A stretch of DNA of 41,258 nt from positions 1-41,258 of the IMG/VR virus record IMGVR_UViG_3300023174_004058; one strand, 5' to 3'. Below the pieces are notes generated by a model that was given only the letters and a program-made list of their open reading frames with translations, was not told the origin of the DNA and searched no databases. This document shows positions 1 to 7,976 of this stretch, piece by piece. The DNA is from a virus. Each line of letters starts with the position of its first letter. Positions within the stretch are counted from its first letter, which is position 1. The translations under genes were made by a program, and so were the position numbers.

Positions 1-2
1 TG

Positions 3-218
3 CAGCCCGACTCGATACCCAGGATGGCTGCTTTTATATCAATTATTAGACCGGGCAAAGCACACTTGCAAAGGAAGCCCTGGTCAGAAGTGTTTGCTAG
101 TGTATGGGATGGGGATGAATCGCGTGGGTATACGTTCAAGAAGAGTCACGCAATTTCCTATGCAGCCTTGGTGGCCTTACATATGAACTTGCTCAATCAA
201 GTCGACGAACAAGTGTGA
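3..218 (+). CDS. C-terminal end of a possible family-C (DNA polymerase III alpha-like) polymerase, partial
   Basis: The reading frame is open from the left edge, so only the last 71 residues are visible and the gene starts outside the window. Two stretches recall bacterial DnaE: a segment ending in A-F-I-S-I-I-R-P-G, like the DnaE 'AL-RPG' palm segment, and G-Y-T-F-K-K-S-H-A-I-S-Y-A, like DnaE 'GYGFNKSHAxxYA'. In bacterial DnaE these lie more than 100 residues apart; here about 27 residues separate them, so this would be a compact or degenerate form. The protein stops shortly after the second motif, without the tau-binding tail of bacterial DnaE. An ATG at 24 could start a 64-residue protein, but the motif similarity continues upstream of it. 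The end overlaps the convergent gene at 193-570 by 26 bases. The call rests on motif memory only. Confidence 0.5.
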   Translation, partial: QPDSIPRMAAFISIIRPGKAHLQRKPWSEVFASVWDGDESRGYTFKKSHAISYAALVALHMNLLNQVDEQV

Positions 219-570
219 TTGATTTGCGCTTGCTCTTTTTGCGAGCAATATCTATTAGACTGCAAACAGGACCGTGCAAGATTTCAAGATCTTTGTTGGA
301 AAATGTGCGCAGTGTAAATTTAAACTGATCCCACTCCCCACGCAAGAATATGTTGATGGGTATGCTACGATTGCTTTCCCACCACCAGGTATTGGCCAGT
401 TCCAAGAACTCCAGTTTATCTTGTTGTGAGAGCACAGCACCAAAGTCGTAGATGGTTGTGACAGCATCGTCCCGGTTTTGTACCACGCCCACATACTCTT
501 GACTGGCGTACACGCACAGAGTTATAAAGGGATATTTTTCCGCCAGTTTTTCAAAGATGTTATTACCCAT
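193..570 (-). CDS. Hypothetical protein, 125 aa
   Basis: I do not recognise this protein. It is a soluble-looking 125-residue chain with a W-W-W-E segment near residue 62 and a basic C-terminal tail rich in Lys, Arg and Ser. There is no signal peptide or membrane segment. It is transcribed toward the polymerase-like gene and overlaps its end by 26 bases. Its start codon at 568-570 abuts the divergent gene at 591 and overlaps a late-promoter-like CATAAATA on the other strand. The long open frame, amino-acid make-up and compact packing favour a real gene. Confidence 0.6.
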   Translation of the reverse strand: MGNNIFEKLAEKYPFITLCVYASQEYVGVVQNRDDAVTTIYDFGAVLSQQDKLEFLELANTWWWESNRSIPINIFLRGEWDQFKFTLRTFSNKDLEILHGPVCSLIDIARKKSKRKSITLVRRLD

Positions 571-575
571 AAATA
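568..575 (+). promoter_or_regulatory. T4-late-promoter-like element CATAAATA
   Basis: CATAAATA matches the T4 late -10 consensus TATAAATA at seven of eight positions. It lies 15 bases before the ATG at 591 with a GAGG ribosome-binding site between. The same type of element recurs before other virion-like genes in the window. Confidence 0.5.
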
Positions 576-590
576 CGTTTTGAGGATCCT

Positions 591-1670
591 ATGTATTCAA
601 CCACCATTTACTTATATCAACAAATCATTCGGGTATTATTGATTGACACCAGTGGTGGATACTTTACTGCGAGGTATGACCCAGTGTATGCAAAAACTTT
701 AACTGTTAACAAAGGCGTGGACAACGTGCTGTTGTTTGAGTTCATCAACCAAGATGAAAAACCTGTGAATATTACAGGCAGCAACTTTAAATTTAGACTG
801 CTAAACCAAGCAGGTGACAGATTGTTGATCGAAAAAGACATGATTGTACTTAGCGCCGCTTTGGGCCGAGTCAAAGTTGTGCTGGACACAGCTGATACCA
901 TCAATATTCTTGCACAACCCGGCAGCTACAGCATACAACGCACAGCCGGCAACTATGTGCAGGCAGCATTTACAGATGCCAACTCAGGTGCCAGAGCTGA
1001 CTGCAACATTGTGGACAGCATATTGCCCGAATTCATGGCCAGTCAGCCTGTGACAATTCCCACAATTTATGGTAAAAACTCCTGGCCACAACCCGGTCCG
1101 CAATCATGGCCTGACTGGGCACTGCAACCACAACCACAGTCTCGCAACTACTTGACCGAATACTATTCCAGCGAAATCAACACCACTGGTTCTAGTCTTA
1201 CCACCATCAAGTATGACCTAGTGCATTACACAGGCACAGTCAAAGTACAGGCTGCACAAGACTATGAAAGCATTTGGATGGATGTTACAGAAAGCCGCGA
1301 ATACTTTGATGAAACCAGCACTCAGTATATCAATGTGGTAGGGTTTCATCCTCTGCTGAGATTGGGATTGAACAACAGTCAAGGCTATGGTGCCAGTGCA
1401 ACTGCCACTGTAGTTGACGGGGTAGTCACCGGCGTGTCAATTACCAATGCAGGCCTAGGATACATGGCTGCACCTTGTGTGCAATTGTTGGGCAATGGCG
1501 CCGGAGCCACAGCCATTGCCGCACCATTTGTAGGCCCCAGTGGCATTGGTGCAATAACAGTGACCAATGGTGGATCCGGATACTTGCCTTTGAATTTTGG
1601 CGGCACCGAAGCACAAGCTGTGACAGTGCTGATCACAACTGGCTACGTTACCAATATCTTTTATCGTTAA
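591..1670 (+). CDS. Putative virion protein, baseplate or fibre type, 359 aa
   Basis: The N-terminal 110 residues (after about 25) have the pattern of a beta-sandwich domain seen in phage baseplate upper proteins (BppU-like): 'LTVNKGVDNVLLFEF', then 'KPVNITGSNFKFRL', then a hydrophobic strand ladder. The C-terminal part (about 260-350) has two copies of a glycine-rich motif, V-S-I-T-N-A-G-L-G-Y and I-T-V-T-N-G-G-S-G-Y, common in appended phage structural domains. A Pro/Trp-rich linker lies near residues 160-180. The start is supported by a GAGG ribosome-binding site and an upstream CATAAATA late-promoter-like element. It probably sits on the tail or baseplate; the exact role is unknown. A second ATG a few codons downstream is not excluded. 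Confidence 0.65.
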   Translation: MYSTTIYLYQQIIRVLLIDTSGGYFTARYDPVYAKTLTVNKGVDNVLLFEFINQDEKPVNITGSNFKFRLLNQAGDRLLIEKDMIVLSAALGRVKVVLDTADTINILAQPGSYSIQRTAGNYVQAAFTDANSGARADCNIVDSILPEFMASQPVTIPTIYGKNSWPQPGPQSWPDWALQPQPQSRNYLTEYYSSEINTTGSSLTTIKYDLVHYTGTVKVQAAQDYESIWMDVTESREYFDETSTQYINVVGFHPLLRLGLNNSQGYGASATATVVDGVVTGVSITNAGLGYMAAPCVQLLGNGAGATAIAAPFVGPSGIGAITVTNGGSGYLPLNFGGTEAQAVTVLITTGYVTNIFYR

Positions 1671-1708
1671 GCATTGCATTTGCATGACAAATCTGTTAAA
1701 CTGTACAG

Positions 1709-2695
1709 ATGCTTAACATCCTTGCTTACTTACCTGTAAAAAAGAAACCCACACCCTCAGGTTGGTTGAGTTTCAATGCAGTGTGCTGTCAGCACACAGG
1801 TGGCACACAGGATCGACGTGGACGTGGCGGACTCAAAGCCACTGATCAGGGCTGGAGTTATCATTGTTTCAATTGCTCATACACAGCCAGTTTTATTCTG
1901 GGCCGTACCGTAAGTTATAAAGCCCGAAAGCTTTTGGGATGGTTGGGGGTGCCAGAAACAGAAATAGAGATGCTGAATTTGGAAAGTCTGCGGCATCGAA
2001 GCATACATGGAATCATACAAGATCGACAACAAACATGGAATACCCTAGCAGGCATCACATTTGAAGAAAGAGACTTGCCACCATATGCTGAATTACTAAC
2101 ACCTGAGCATGAACCATATTGGGAATATATGCGTGGCAGACATGTGCCCAAAGACTTTCCTGCCATGGTACAGATAGAAAATGACGGCGTTCATTGGATT
2201 CGGCCACATGTGGTCATACCTTTCACACACGATGACAAGATTGTGGGATACACCTGTAGATTCTTAGACAACCGCCAGCCCAAGTTCATCAGCGACAGTC
2301 AGCCAGGCTATGTGTTTGGTGTAGATTTACAGCCAGCAGATTGGCAACATGTGATTGTGACAGAAGGCATATTCGATGCGCTCAGCATAGGTGGTGTGGC
2401 AGTGATGCACAACACCATAAGTGATGCACAAGCAAGACTGATACGCAGTTTAGGAAAAGAGATCACAGTGGTGCCGGACCAAGACCGTGCAGGCGTTGAA
2501 CTCGTTGACCGTGCTGTGGAACTGGGATGGGCAGTGAGCGTACCAGAATGGCCTGCAGGCTGCAAAGACGTCAACGATGCAGTGATTAAGTTGGGACGAC
2601 TGGGTGCCTTGCTAACTATAATGCAATCAAGAGAGACCAGTAGAATCAAAATTGAGTTAAGGAAGAAAGCACTTGTTAAAAGATTACAGCACTGA
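1709..2695 (+). CDS. DNA primase, T4 gp61-like
   Basis: This makes RNA primers for lagging-strand synthesis together with the helicase encoded next. A zinc-ribbon is visible at the N-terminus (C26/C27, H29, then C53-x2-C56). A TOPRIM domain follows, with V-T-E-G-I-F-D-A-L-S (metal-binding E219) and P-D-Q-D-R-A-G (D257 and D259). The length of 328 residues is close to T4 gp61 (342). The stop codon lies inside the start region of the helicase gene (23-base overlap), which suggests translational coupling and fits the known primase-helicase complex. No good ribosome-binding site precedes the ATG; a weak TTGCAT/TAAACT promoter-like pair ends only a few bases upstream, so the start is less certain than the product. 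Confidence 0.9.
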   Translation: MLNILAYLPVKKKPTPSGWLSFNAVCCQHTGGTQDRRGRGGLKATDQGWSYHCFNCSYTASFILGRTVSYKARKLLGWLGVPETEIEMLNLESLRHRSIHGIIQDRQQTWNTLAGITFEERDLPPYAELLTPEHEPYWEYMRGRHVPKDFPAMVQIENDGVHWIRPHVVIPFTHDDKIVGYTCRFLDNRQPKFISDSQPGYVFGVDLQPADWQHVIVTEGIFDALSIGGVAVMHNTISDAQARLIRSLGKEITVVPDQDRAGVELVDRAVELGWAVSVPEWPAGCKDVNDAVIKLGRLGALLTIMQSRETSRIKIELRKKALVKRLQH

Positions 2696-4094
2696 CGTGC
2701 AACGATTATTTTTAGAAATGATGTTGGAAGATGCACAGAGCTATGTGCGTGTGCAGAACATCTACAATCCTCAAAACTTTGACAAGAGTCTACGACCCGC
2801 GGCCGAGTTTATCAAAGAACATTCAGACAAACACAAAACCTTGCCTGACCGCACACAGATTAGTGCCACCACAGGCATCAAATTACAAGCAGTACCTGAT
2901 CTAAATGAAGGTCACTTTGACTGGTTCATGGGTGAGTTTGAAAGTTTTACCAAGCGCCAAGAACTGGAACGTGCTATTCTCAAAGCCGCAGACATGCTGG
3001 AAAAGGGTGACTTTGAGCCAGTGGAGAAGCTGATCAAAGACGCAGTACAGATAAGTTTGACCAAGGACATGGGCACAGACTACTTCAGTGATCCCAAGGC
3101 ACGTATTGAAAAGTATTTCAACTCAGGCGGGCAAGTGTCAACAGGTTGGCCGCAACTGGACAGATTATTGTATGGTGGTTTCAGTCGTGGTGAACTCAAC
3201 ATCTTTGCCGGTGGATCGGGTTCAGGCAAGTCACTAGTAATGATGAACATTGCCTTGAACTGGTTACAACAAGGACTCAGTGGTGTGTACATCACCCTGG
3301 AACTGAGTGAAGAACTAACGTCATTGCGAACAGATGCCATGCTGACCAACATGAGCACCAAGGACATTCGCAAAGACATAGACACAACAGAACTCAAGGT
3401 CAAACTGGTGGCCAAAAAGTCCGGCAACTATCAGGTCAAAGGCTTGCCAGCACAGAGCAATATCAACGACATACGTGCATACTTGAAAGAGTATCAGATA
3501 CAAACAGGCAAGCGTGTGGACTTTGTGATGATTGACTATCTGGACTTGCTGATGCCGGTGAGTGCAAAAGTATCACCCAATGACTTGTTTGTGAAGGACA
3601 AGTATGTGAGTGAAGAACTGCGTAACTTGGCCAAAGAATTGGGATTTTTGATGGTAACTGCGTCACAGTTGAATCGATCAGCTGTGGAAGAGATTGAATT
3701 TGATCACAGTCATATATCAGGTGGTATATCTAAAATCAACACAGCGGATAATGTGTTTGGTATCTTCACAAGTCGCGCCATGAAAGAGCGTGGCAAGTAT
3801 CAGATACAGTGTATGAAGTCTCGAAGCTCGACCGGCGTTGGTCAAAAAATTGATTTGGAGTACAACATTGAAACAATGCGCATTACTGATGAAGGCGGAG
3901 AAGATGGAGACACATATTCAAAGAAACCATCTTCTTCAATCATGGACTCAATCAAGGCCCGCAGTCAAGTTAGCTCGGCTGGAGATGAAAAAGACACACC
4001 TCCATGGGACAGTGCGGAACCAGCCGCAAAAGTCACAGCAGACGTTCAAAGTGCAAAACTAAAGCAGCTATTAGGAAAGATCAAAACTGGATGA
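2673..4094 (+). CDS. Replicative DNA helicase, DnaB/T4 gp41-like
   Basis: This is the hexameric 5'-3' helicase that opens the fork. The 473-residue length matches T4 gp41 (475). An N-terminal helical domain is followed by a RecA-type core with Walker A A-G-G-S-G-S-G-K-S (residues 179-187), Walker B V-M-I-D-Y-L-D (D288), a DnaB-like T-A-S-Q-L-N-R sensor segment, and an arginine-rich S-R-S-S-T-G-V-G-Q segment near the end. The last 60 residues are acidic and low-complexity. Translation probably starts at TTG 2673, since GGAAG lies seven bases upstream; no ATG fits as well. The gene overlaps the primase before it and shares ATGA with the oxygenase after it. Confidence 0.92.
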   Translation: MLKDYSTDVQRLFLEMMLEDAQSYVRVQNIYNPQNFDKSLRPAAEFIKEHSDKHKTLPDRTQISATTGIKLQAVPDLNEGHFDWFMGEFESFTKRQELERAILKAADMLEKGDFEPVEKLIKDAVQISLTKDMGTDYFSDPKARIEKYFNSGGQVSTGWPQLDRLLYGGFSRGELNIFAGGSGSGKSLVMMNIALNWLQQGLSGVYITLELSEELTSLRTDAMLTNMSTKDIRKDIDTTELKVKLVAKKSGNYQVKGLPAQSNINDIRAYLKEYQIQTGKRVDFVMIDYLDLLMPVSAKVSPNDLFVKDKYVSEELRNLAKELGFLMVTASQLNRSAVEEIEFDHSHISGGISKINTADNVFGIFTSRAMKERGKYQIQCMKSRSSTGVGQKIDLEYNIETMRITDEGGEDGDTYSKKPSSSIMDSIKARSQVSSAGDEKDTPPWDSAEPAAKVTADVQSAKLKQLLGKIKTG

Positions 4095-4603
4095 TGAAAC
4101 AAAGTGCAATAGACCATGCGGTAATGCTACGACCAGATTTGTATAGCATTAAAAATTTGTTTGAACCAGATGCATTAAGCGAATTGTTAAACAAATTAAA
4201 CGTAGAAACCAATTGGCAACTTCAAGAAAATCAAGAATTCCTTCCTCGACGAACTTTGTCCTGGCTTACTGACGGAGTATTAGACGAAGTATGGTGCATG
4301 CTAAACACACTTGATTTTTCAAGATTTAAATTGAAATTTCTCAATGTCTCTATATGGAAAGACCTTCCAGGGTATTGTATTAGTCCACACACAGATAATG
4401 ACAGAATAAAAGCAGCCATGCAAATATATCTAAACGATTTGCCCAAAGAACTTGGTACGTGGTTTGAAGAAACAGAAATACCATATGGTCAGAATTCTGG
4501 GTATATCATGAACAATCAATATCGGCCAAAACATGGAATGAAACATCCAGTTCCTGATGGGGTTGTTCGATATAGTCTCTATGCAAAATTTGATTATGTA
4601 TAA
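4091..4603 (+). CDS. 2-oxoglutarate/Fe(II)-dependent oxygenase
   Basis: This is a 170-residue protein of the 2OG-Fe(II) dioxygenase (cupin) superfamily, which hydroxylates proteins, nucleic acids or small molecules. The iron ligands appear as H100-T-D102 and H148, and the 2-oxoglutarate-binding arginine as R160 in V-V-R-Y-S-L-Y. An open frame extends back to 4004, but the start is placed at ATG 4091 (or 4094) because it forms an ATGA overlap with the helicase stop. Its end overlaps the next gene by 8 bases, so oxygenase and radical SAM enzyme are probably made together. It is clearly more AT-rich than the helicase. The substrate is unknown. Confidence 0.8.
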   Translation: MMKQSAIDHAVMLRPDLYSIKNLFEPDALSELLNKLNVETNWQLQENQEFLPRRTLSWLTDGVLDEVWCMLNTLDFSRFKLKFLNVSIWKDLPGYCISPHTDNDRIKAAMQIYLNDLPKELGTWFEETEIPYGQNSGYIMNNQYRPKHGMKHPVPDGVVRYSLYAKFDYV

Positions 4604-5594
4604 TATACAAGATATTGTCCACCTACATTTAGAAATTTCCAGCAAATGCAATGCTGAATGCCCGTTGTGTCCACGAAATTTTTACGGATATCCCTACAAT
4701 GATGGATACATTGAGCACAACATGAGTTTATCAGAAGCTCAACATATTTTTCAACCAAAATTTTTAAAACAGTTAACCGAGATAGATATTAATGGCAATT
4801 TTGGTGATTCTGTAATGAATCCCGACACTGTTGAGATCATTAAGTATTTTAGTGAATATTCATCTGCAACAATTTTCATGAGTACTAATGCTGGTGCCAG
4901 AGATAAAGAATACTGGCAAAGTCTAGCACAATTAGATGTGCAGGTAACTTTTTGTATTGATGGTCTTGAGGATACTCATCATCTATACAGAAAAAACACC
5001 CAGTACTCTACGGTGATAAAAAATGCAAAAACTTTTATTGCCGCTGGCGGTCATGCTACATGGAAAATGATCAAGTTTGATCATAATCAACATGAATTTG
5101 AATCAGCTGAAAAATTAAGTCAACAGCTAGGGTTTCAAGCATTTGGAATTGCTGATAATGGACGCAATCAAGCGCCAGTATTTGACAAACAACAAAAATT
5201 AACACACGTGATTGGTCAACCGGTCAATGTGAATTTTGATAGGTTGTGGCGCTCACGCACCACAGATGAAGTTTTATTGGAAGACATTGTACAGCATCGT
5301 AATCCAAAACCAATACAATGTCAAGTAAAAAACGATCGATCGTTGTATGTATGCAGTACTGGGGATGTTTATCCTTGTTGTTTTTTAGGATTTAATCCTA
5401 AGTCCTACGGCCACGGAAACTATCATGCTGCCGCTAATGCACAATTTAAACATATGGTTCAAGAAAACAATGCATTGAAGCACAGCTTAGAACATTGTAT
5501 CAATTGGTTTGATGGTATTGTGCAATCATGGAATCAGCCCACATTTGAACAAGGTAGGCTGGTAATCTGTAATGACAATTGTGGATGTGATTAA
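4596..5594 (+). CDS. Radical SAM enzyme with SPASM/twitch-like C-terminus, copy 1
   Basis: This 332-residue protein has the radical SAM cluster motif C18-x3-C22-x2-C25 at its N-terminus, directly followed by C-P-R-N-F-Y-G-Y-P-Y-N. The C-terminal part carries more cysteines (a lone C, then G-D-V-Y-P-C-C, then a Cys-rich tail C-x4-C-x-C), as in SPASM/twitch domains that hold an auxiliary Fe-S cluster. It is a clear paralogue of the protein at 15087-16043, with the radical SAM cysteines at identical positions. ATG 4596 is preferred because alignment with that paralogue begins there; the frame is open to 4557. Substrate unknown. It overlaps the oxygenase upstream by 8 bases and the convergent fibre gene by 4. 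Confidence 0.85.
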   Translation: MYNIQDIVHLHLEISSKCNAECPLCPRNFYGYPYNDGYIEHNMSLSEAQHIFQPKFLKQLTEIDINGNFGDSVMNPDTVEIIKYFSEYSSATIFMSTNAGARDKEYWQSLAQLDVQVTFCIDGLEDTHHLYRKNTQYSTVIKNAKTFIAAGGHATWKMIKFDHNQHEFESAEKLSQQLGFQAFGIADNGRNQAPVFDKQQKLTHVIGQPVNVNFDRLWRSRTTDEVLLEDIVQHRNPKPIQCQVKNDRSLYVCSTGDVYPCCFLGFNPKSYGHGNYHAAANAQFKHMVQENNALKHSLEHCINWFDGIVQSWNQPTFEQGRLVICNDNCGCD

Positions 5595-6772
5595 GACGCT
5601 GTGGTCACAGCAGCCCAACCGGTGGTACCATTGGTGTTGACATACATGCGATTGTTAGTTGTGGTTCCATCTGTACGCAGATACAAACTTCCTTGTGCTG
5701 CACTCAATGTTGGCGCACCAGATCCAAAGAACACGCCAAGATTGGCAACACTGGAAAATTTGTAGCCAGCACCAGCAGTTCCGCCAGCAGGTACAGCAGT
5801 TCCAGATAGTATTGTGGCCGCACCTACAGCAGATACCACCGCACCAGATAACACGTTGCCACCGGTGATGTTGCCCGACACTGATACTGTGGTACCTGTG
5901 TGTGTGACGGCATTAACGTTGGCTCCACCTAGTACGTTGCCACCCGTGATGTTGCCTGTGGCAGATATCACACCTGGTGTACGTAGATTGCCACCGTTGA
6001 TATTACCGGTTACATTAAAAACAGACACCACATTTGAACTCAGACTCAGTCCAGCAGCATTCAAGTTACCAGCAACAACATTTCCTGTGGCAGTGACATT
6101 GCCCACAGAAATATCAGTCAGTGTGACATTGCCAAAAATGTCTCCACTAACAGATAAATTTCCCAACATGGTCACATCATTGGTGTAATAACTTAGCGGA
6201 CGATTCAAATCAAATATGGTGATATTACTACCGCCAGTGGTGGTCAAAAACCCAAATTCGTATGTGCCAGCTTGGGCAAATGTAATTACATTGCTGGAAA
6301 AACCTTGAATGCCAGTGACACCGTTGCTGACCGCCAAGGGCAGGGCCATGGTGCGCCCAGCTTGATCCACTGTGATTTGAGTGCGTACCATGCCTGCTGT
6401 GCCTGCTGTGGGCCATGTGTTGGAATCAAATCCCAGGCTGATGTTGCCGGCCATGTAGATGCTTTGATAATGTCCTGCATTGCAATCTATGTTGATGGTG
6501 CCTGAAGTGTTGGCAATGGCCACTGTGGTGCCAGAAAACCCGCGTATTTGCGCATTGTACATCACATTGTTGGCCAAGTTGTTGTCCAGGGTAGTACCAG
6601 TCAGCGCGGCTTTCAACAGCACTTTGCTCTGCAGGTCGGTAATTTCTTCGGCTGCGTATTGAAAATTTGTTCGGGTGTTGGTAAAATTATCACGCATGCC
6701 TTGAGTGTTGTTGCTCACGCCTGCAATGGGGTAATTTCCGTCGATGTCAGTGGGGTTGATCTGGCTGGTCAT
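5591..6772 (-). CDS. Repeat-rich tail fibre or virion surface protein, 393 aa
   Basis: The N-terminal 60 residues look like a fibre attachment or trimerisation segment (N-P-T-D-I-D-G-N-Y-P-I-A-G-V-S-N-N-T-Q-G-M-R-D-N-F). The middle and end are built of short beta-type repeats around 'GNITGGNV', e.g. T-G-N-I-T-G-G-N-V-L-G-G-A-N and S-G-N-I-T-G-G-N-V-L-S-G-A, typical of elongated phage fibres. The end, R-M-Y-V-N-T-N-G-T-T-G-W, resembles the last segment of many phage tail proteins. It is on the minus strand with an AATAAATA late-type element 20 bases before its start. Its stop overlaps the convergent radical SAM gene. It probably contacts the host or decorates the tail. Confidence 0.75.
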   Translation of the reverse strand: MTSQINPTDIDGNYPIAGVSNNTQGMRDNFTNTRTNFQYAAEEITDLQSKVLLKAALTGTTLDNNLANNVMYNAQIRGFSGTTVAIANTSGTINIDCNAGHYQSIYMAGNISLGFDSNTWPTAGTAGMVRTQITVDQAGRTMALPLAVSNGVTGIQGFSSNVITFAQAGTYEFGFLTTTGGSNITIFDLNRPLSYYTNDVTMLGNLSVSGDIFGNVTLTDISVGNVTATGNVVAGNLNAAGLSLSSNVVSVFNVTGNINGGNLRTPGVISATGNITGGNVLGGANVNAVTHTGTTVSVSGNITGGNVLSGAVVSAVGAATILSGTAVPAGGTAGAGYKFSSVANLGVFFGSGAPTLSAAQGSLYLRTDGTTTNNRMYVNTNGTTGWAAVTTAS

Positions 6773-6791
6773 ACTGGTTCCTTGTGTTAGA

Positions 6792-6799
6792 TATTTATT
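6792..6799 (-). promoter_or_regulatory. Late-promoter-like AATAAATA for the fibre gene
   Basis: On the minus strand AATAAATA (7 of 8 matches to TATAAATA) lies 20 bases upstream of the fibre start. A second element of the same type faces the other way 15 bases on, making a divergent late promoter pair. Confidence 0.5.
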
Positions 6800-6813
6800 G
6801 TAACTGCGTTTCC

Positions 6814-6821
6814 ACTAAATA
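6814..6821 (+). promoter_or_regulatory. Late-promoter-like ACTAAATA
   Basis: ACTAAATA lies 20 bases before the ATG at 6842. The same octamer recurs exactly at 9910-9917, and GCTAAATA at 11560 and 17865. Confidence 0.45.
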
Positions 6822-6841
6822 ATCCAAAGGCCCTTGAGCAA

Positions 6842-7090
6842 ATGCAAAAGAAGACTAAAAGTATATTGGAAGAACTGGACAGCTTGTACATCGAGCGTGA
6901 TCGTCAATCGGTGATCGAAACTCGTGCCAGTAATTTGATTGAAACAGCCATTCGTTTGATGGAACAAATCGACGCCGAATACAGCCCTGAGCAAGCAGAA
7001 AATCTGCAACGCAAATTGCTCAATGCAATCCGTCATCGTGACACTGGCAAGTTCTCAAGGTCTGTCAGGAGAACACATGCAGATCTTTGA
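6842..7090 (+). CDS. Small helical hypothetical protein, 82 aa
   Basis: I do not recognise the family. The first 65 residues are charged and predicted helical or coiled-coil by composition (many Glu, Lys, Arg, Leu), ending in a basic tail. It stands first in a tight run with the genes at 7077 and 7973 and overlaps the next one by 14 bases. A TAAATA late-type element 20 bases upstream suggests late expression and a possible role in the virion or its assembly. Confidence 0.6.
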   Translation: MQKKTKSILEELDSLYIERDRQSVIETRASNLIETAIRLMEQIDAEYSPEQAENLQRKLLNAIRHRDTGKFSRSVRRTHADL

Positions 7091-7976
7091 AATTACCACA
7101 CACCAGCCCGTAACTGAAATCTCTTTTAAAGACATCGGCCGCTCAGTGGGCAAAGCACTTATACAAGCACCAGTCAAAGCACTGGGCAACAAGGTTGGTG
7201 CTGATCTAATAGGAGATGAAAAAACCAAATCTGCCACTGAACTGATGTACGACATGCAAAAATATTTTGGCATTGCAACGCAACAGTTGTATCGAGGCAT
7301 GCCTGAACATATTATCATGTCAGAATTAATAGGCAAGCACGGTGCCAGTCAGGAACAAGCAAAAAAAGCACTAGAAGCCGCACAACAACAACTTCAGCCA
7401 GGTTCCCAAGCAATTTCTCAACCTGATTCTCAAGCAGGGTCTCAAGCATTTGGAACAATGGCAAATCAGTTGAGTCAAGCAGGTGCAACACCTGCGGCCA
7501 CTACTACACCACCAGCACCAGCGCCTGCACCAGCATCCACAACACCATCAGCACCACAAAGTCCTGAAGAAATTAGAAAAGCCAAGCAGGCAGTTGCTAC
7601 CCAGGCTGCACAAAAAAATATGACGGCTAATTCTACACCTGTTCCTGTTGCACCAACATCAACATCTGTAGCAACAACCCCAAATTATAGCGCAGCCACC
7701 GGACCCGGAGTGCGACCGCAAACAAGTGTATCTCCATCTTCAATCACTGGAACTTCTGCAGTACCTGGTCAACAAAAATCTGTGCCCGTACCAAACTATG
7801 CGTTAGGTGTGGGACCTGGAGTAAAGCCACAAATGACCGCAACTCCTAAAATTAAAGCACCTACTGCTACTACGGTTCCTGCAAAACAAAAATCAGTGGC
7901 CGTAGCAGAATCTCTGGTTTGGAGCCAAACCTTTGACCCCAGTAGAACATTATTGAAAAAAATTAAACAACTATGA
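7077..7976 (+). CDS. Pro/Ala/Thr-rich hypothetical protein, 299 aa
   Basis: The N-terminal 110 residues look folded and end in a helical segment (about 90-105) that contains a Glu/Ala/Lys-rich stretch before a Gln/Ala repeat. From about residue 125 the chain is low-complexity (Pro, Ala, Thr, Ser), with two related segments, 'PNYSAATGPGVRPQTS' and 'PNYALGVGPGVKPQMT'. ATG 7077 is preferred over 7023 because CAGGAGAA lies just upstream. It overlaps the preceding gene by 14 bases and shares ATGA with the next. The composition fits a disordered structural or internal virion protein; function unknown. Confidence 0.65.
   Translation: MQIFEITTHQPVTEISFKDIGRSVGKALIQAPVKALGNKVGADLIGDEKTKSATELMYDMQKYFGIATQQLYRGMPEHIIMSELIGKHGASQEQAKKALEAAQQQLQPGSQAISQPDSQAGSQAFGTMANQLSQAGATPAATTTPPAPAPAPASTTPSAPQSPEEIRKAKQAVATQAAQKNMTANSTPVPVAPTSTSVATTPNYSAATGPGVRPQTSVSPSSITGTSAVPGQQKSVPVPNYALGVGPGVKPQMTATPKIKAPTATTVPAKQKSVAVAESLVWSQTFDPSRTLLKKIKQL

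Noticed and set aside
1674-1702. A sigma70 promoter before the primase (TTGCAT, 17 bp, TAAACT)
   Set aside because: Only 8 of 12 positions match and the start codon follows after six bases, so the case is weak.
5814-6188. A 124-residue plus-strand open frame
   Set aside because: It is antisense to the repeat-rich fibre gene, and its Pro/Thr-rich make-up mirrors the fibre's repeats. There is no ribosome-binding site.
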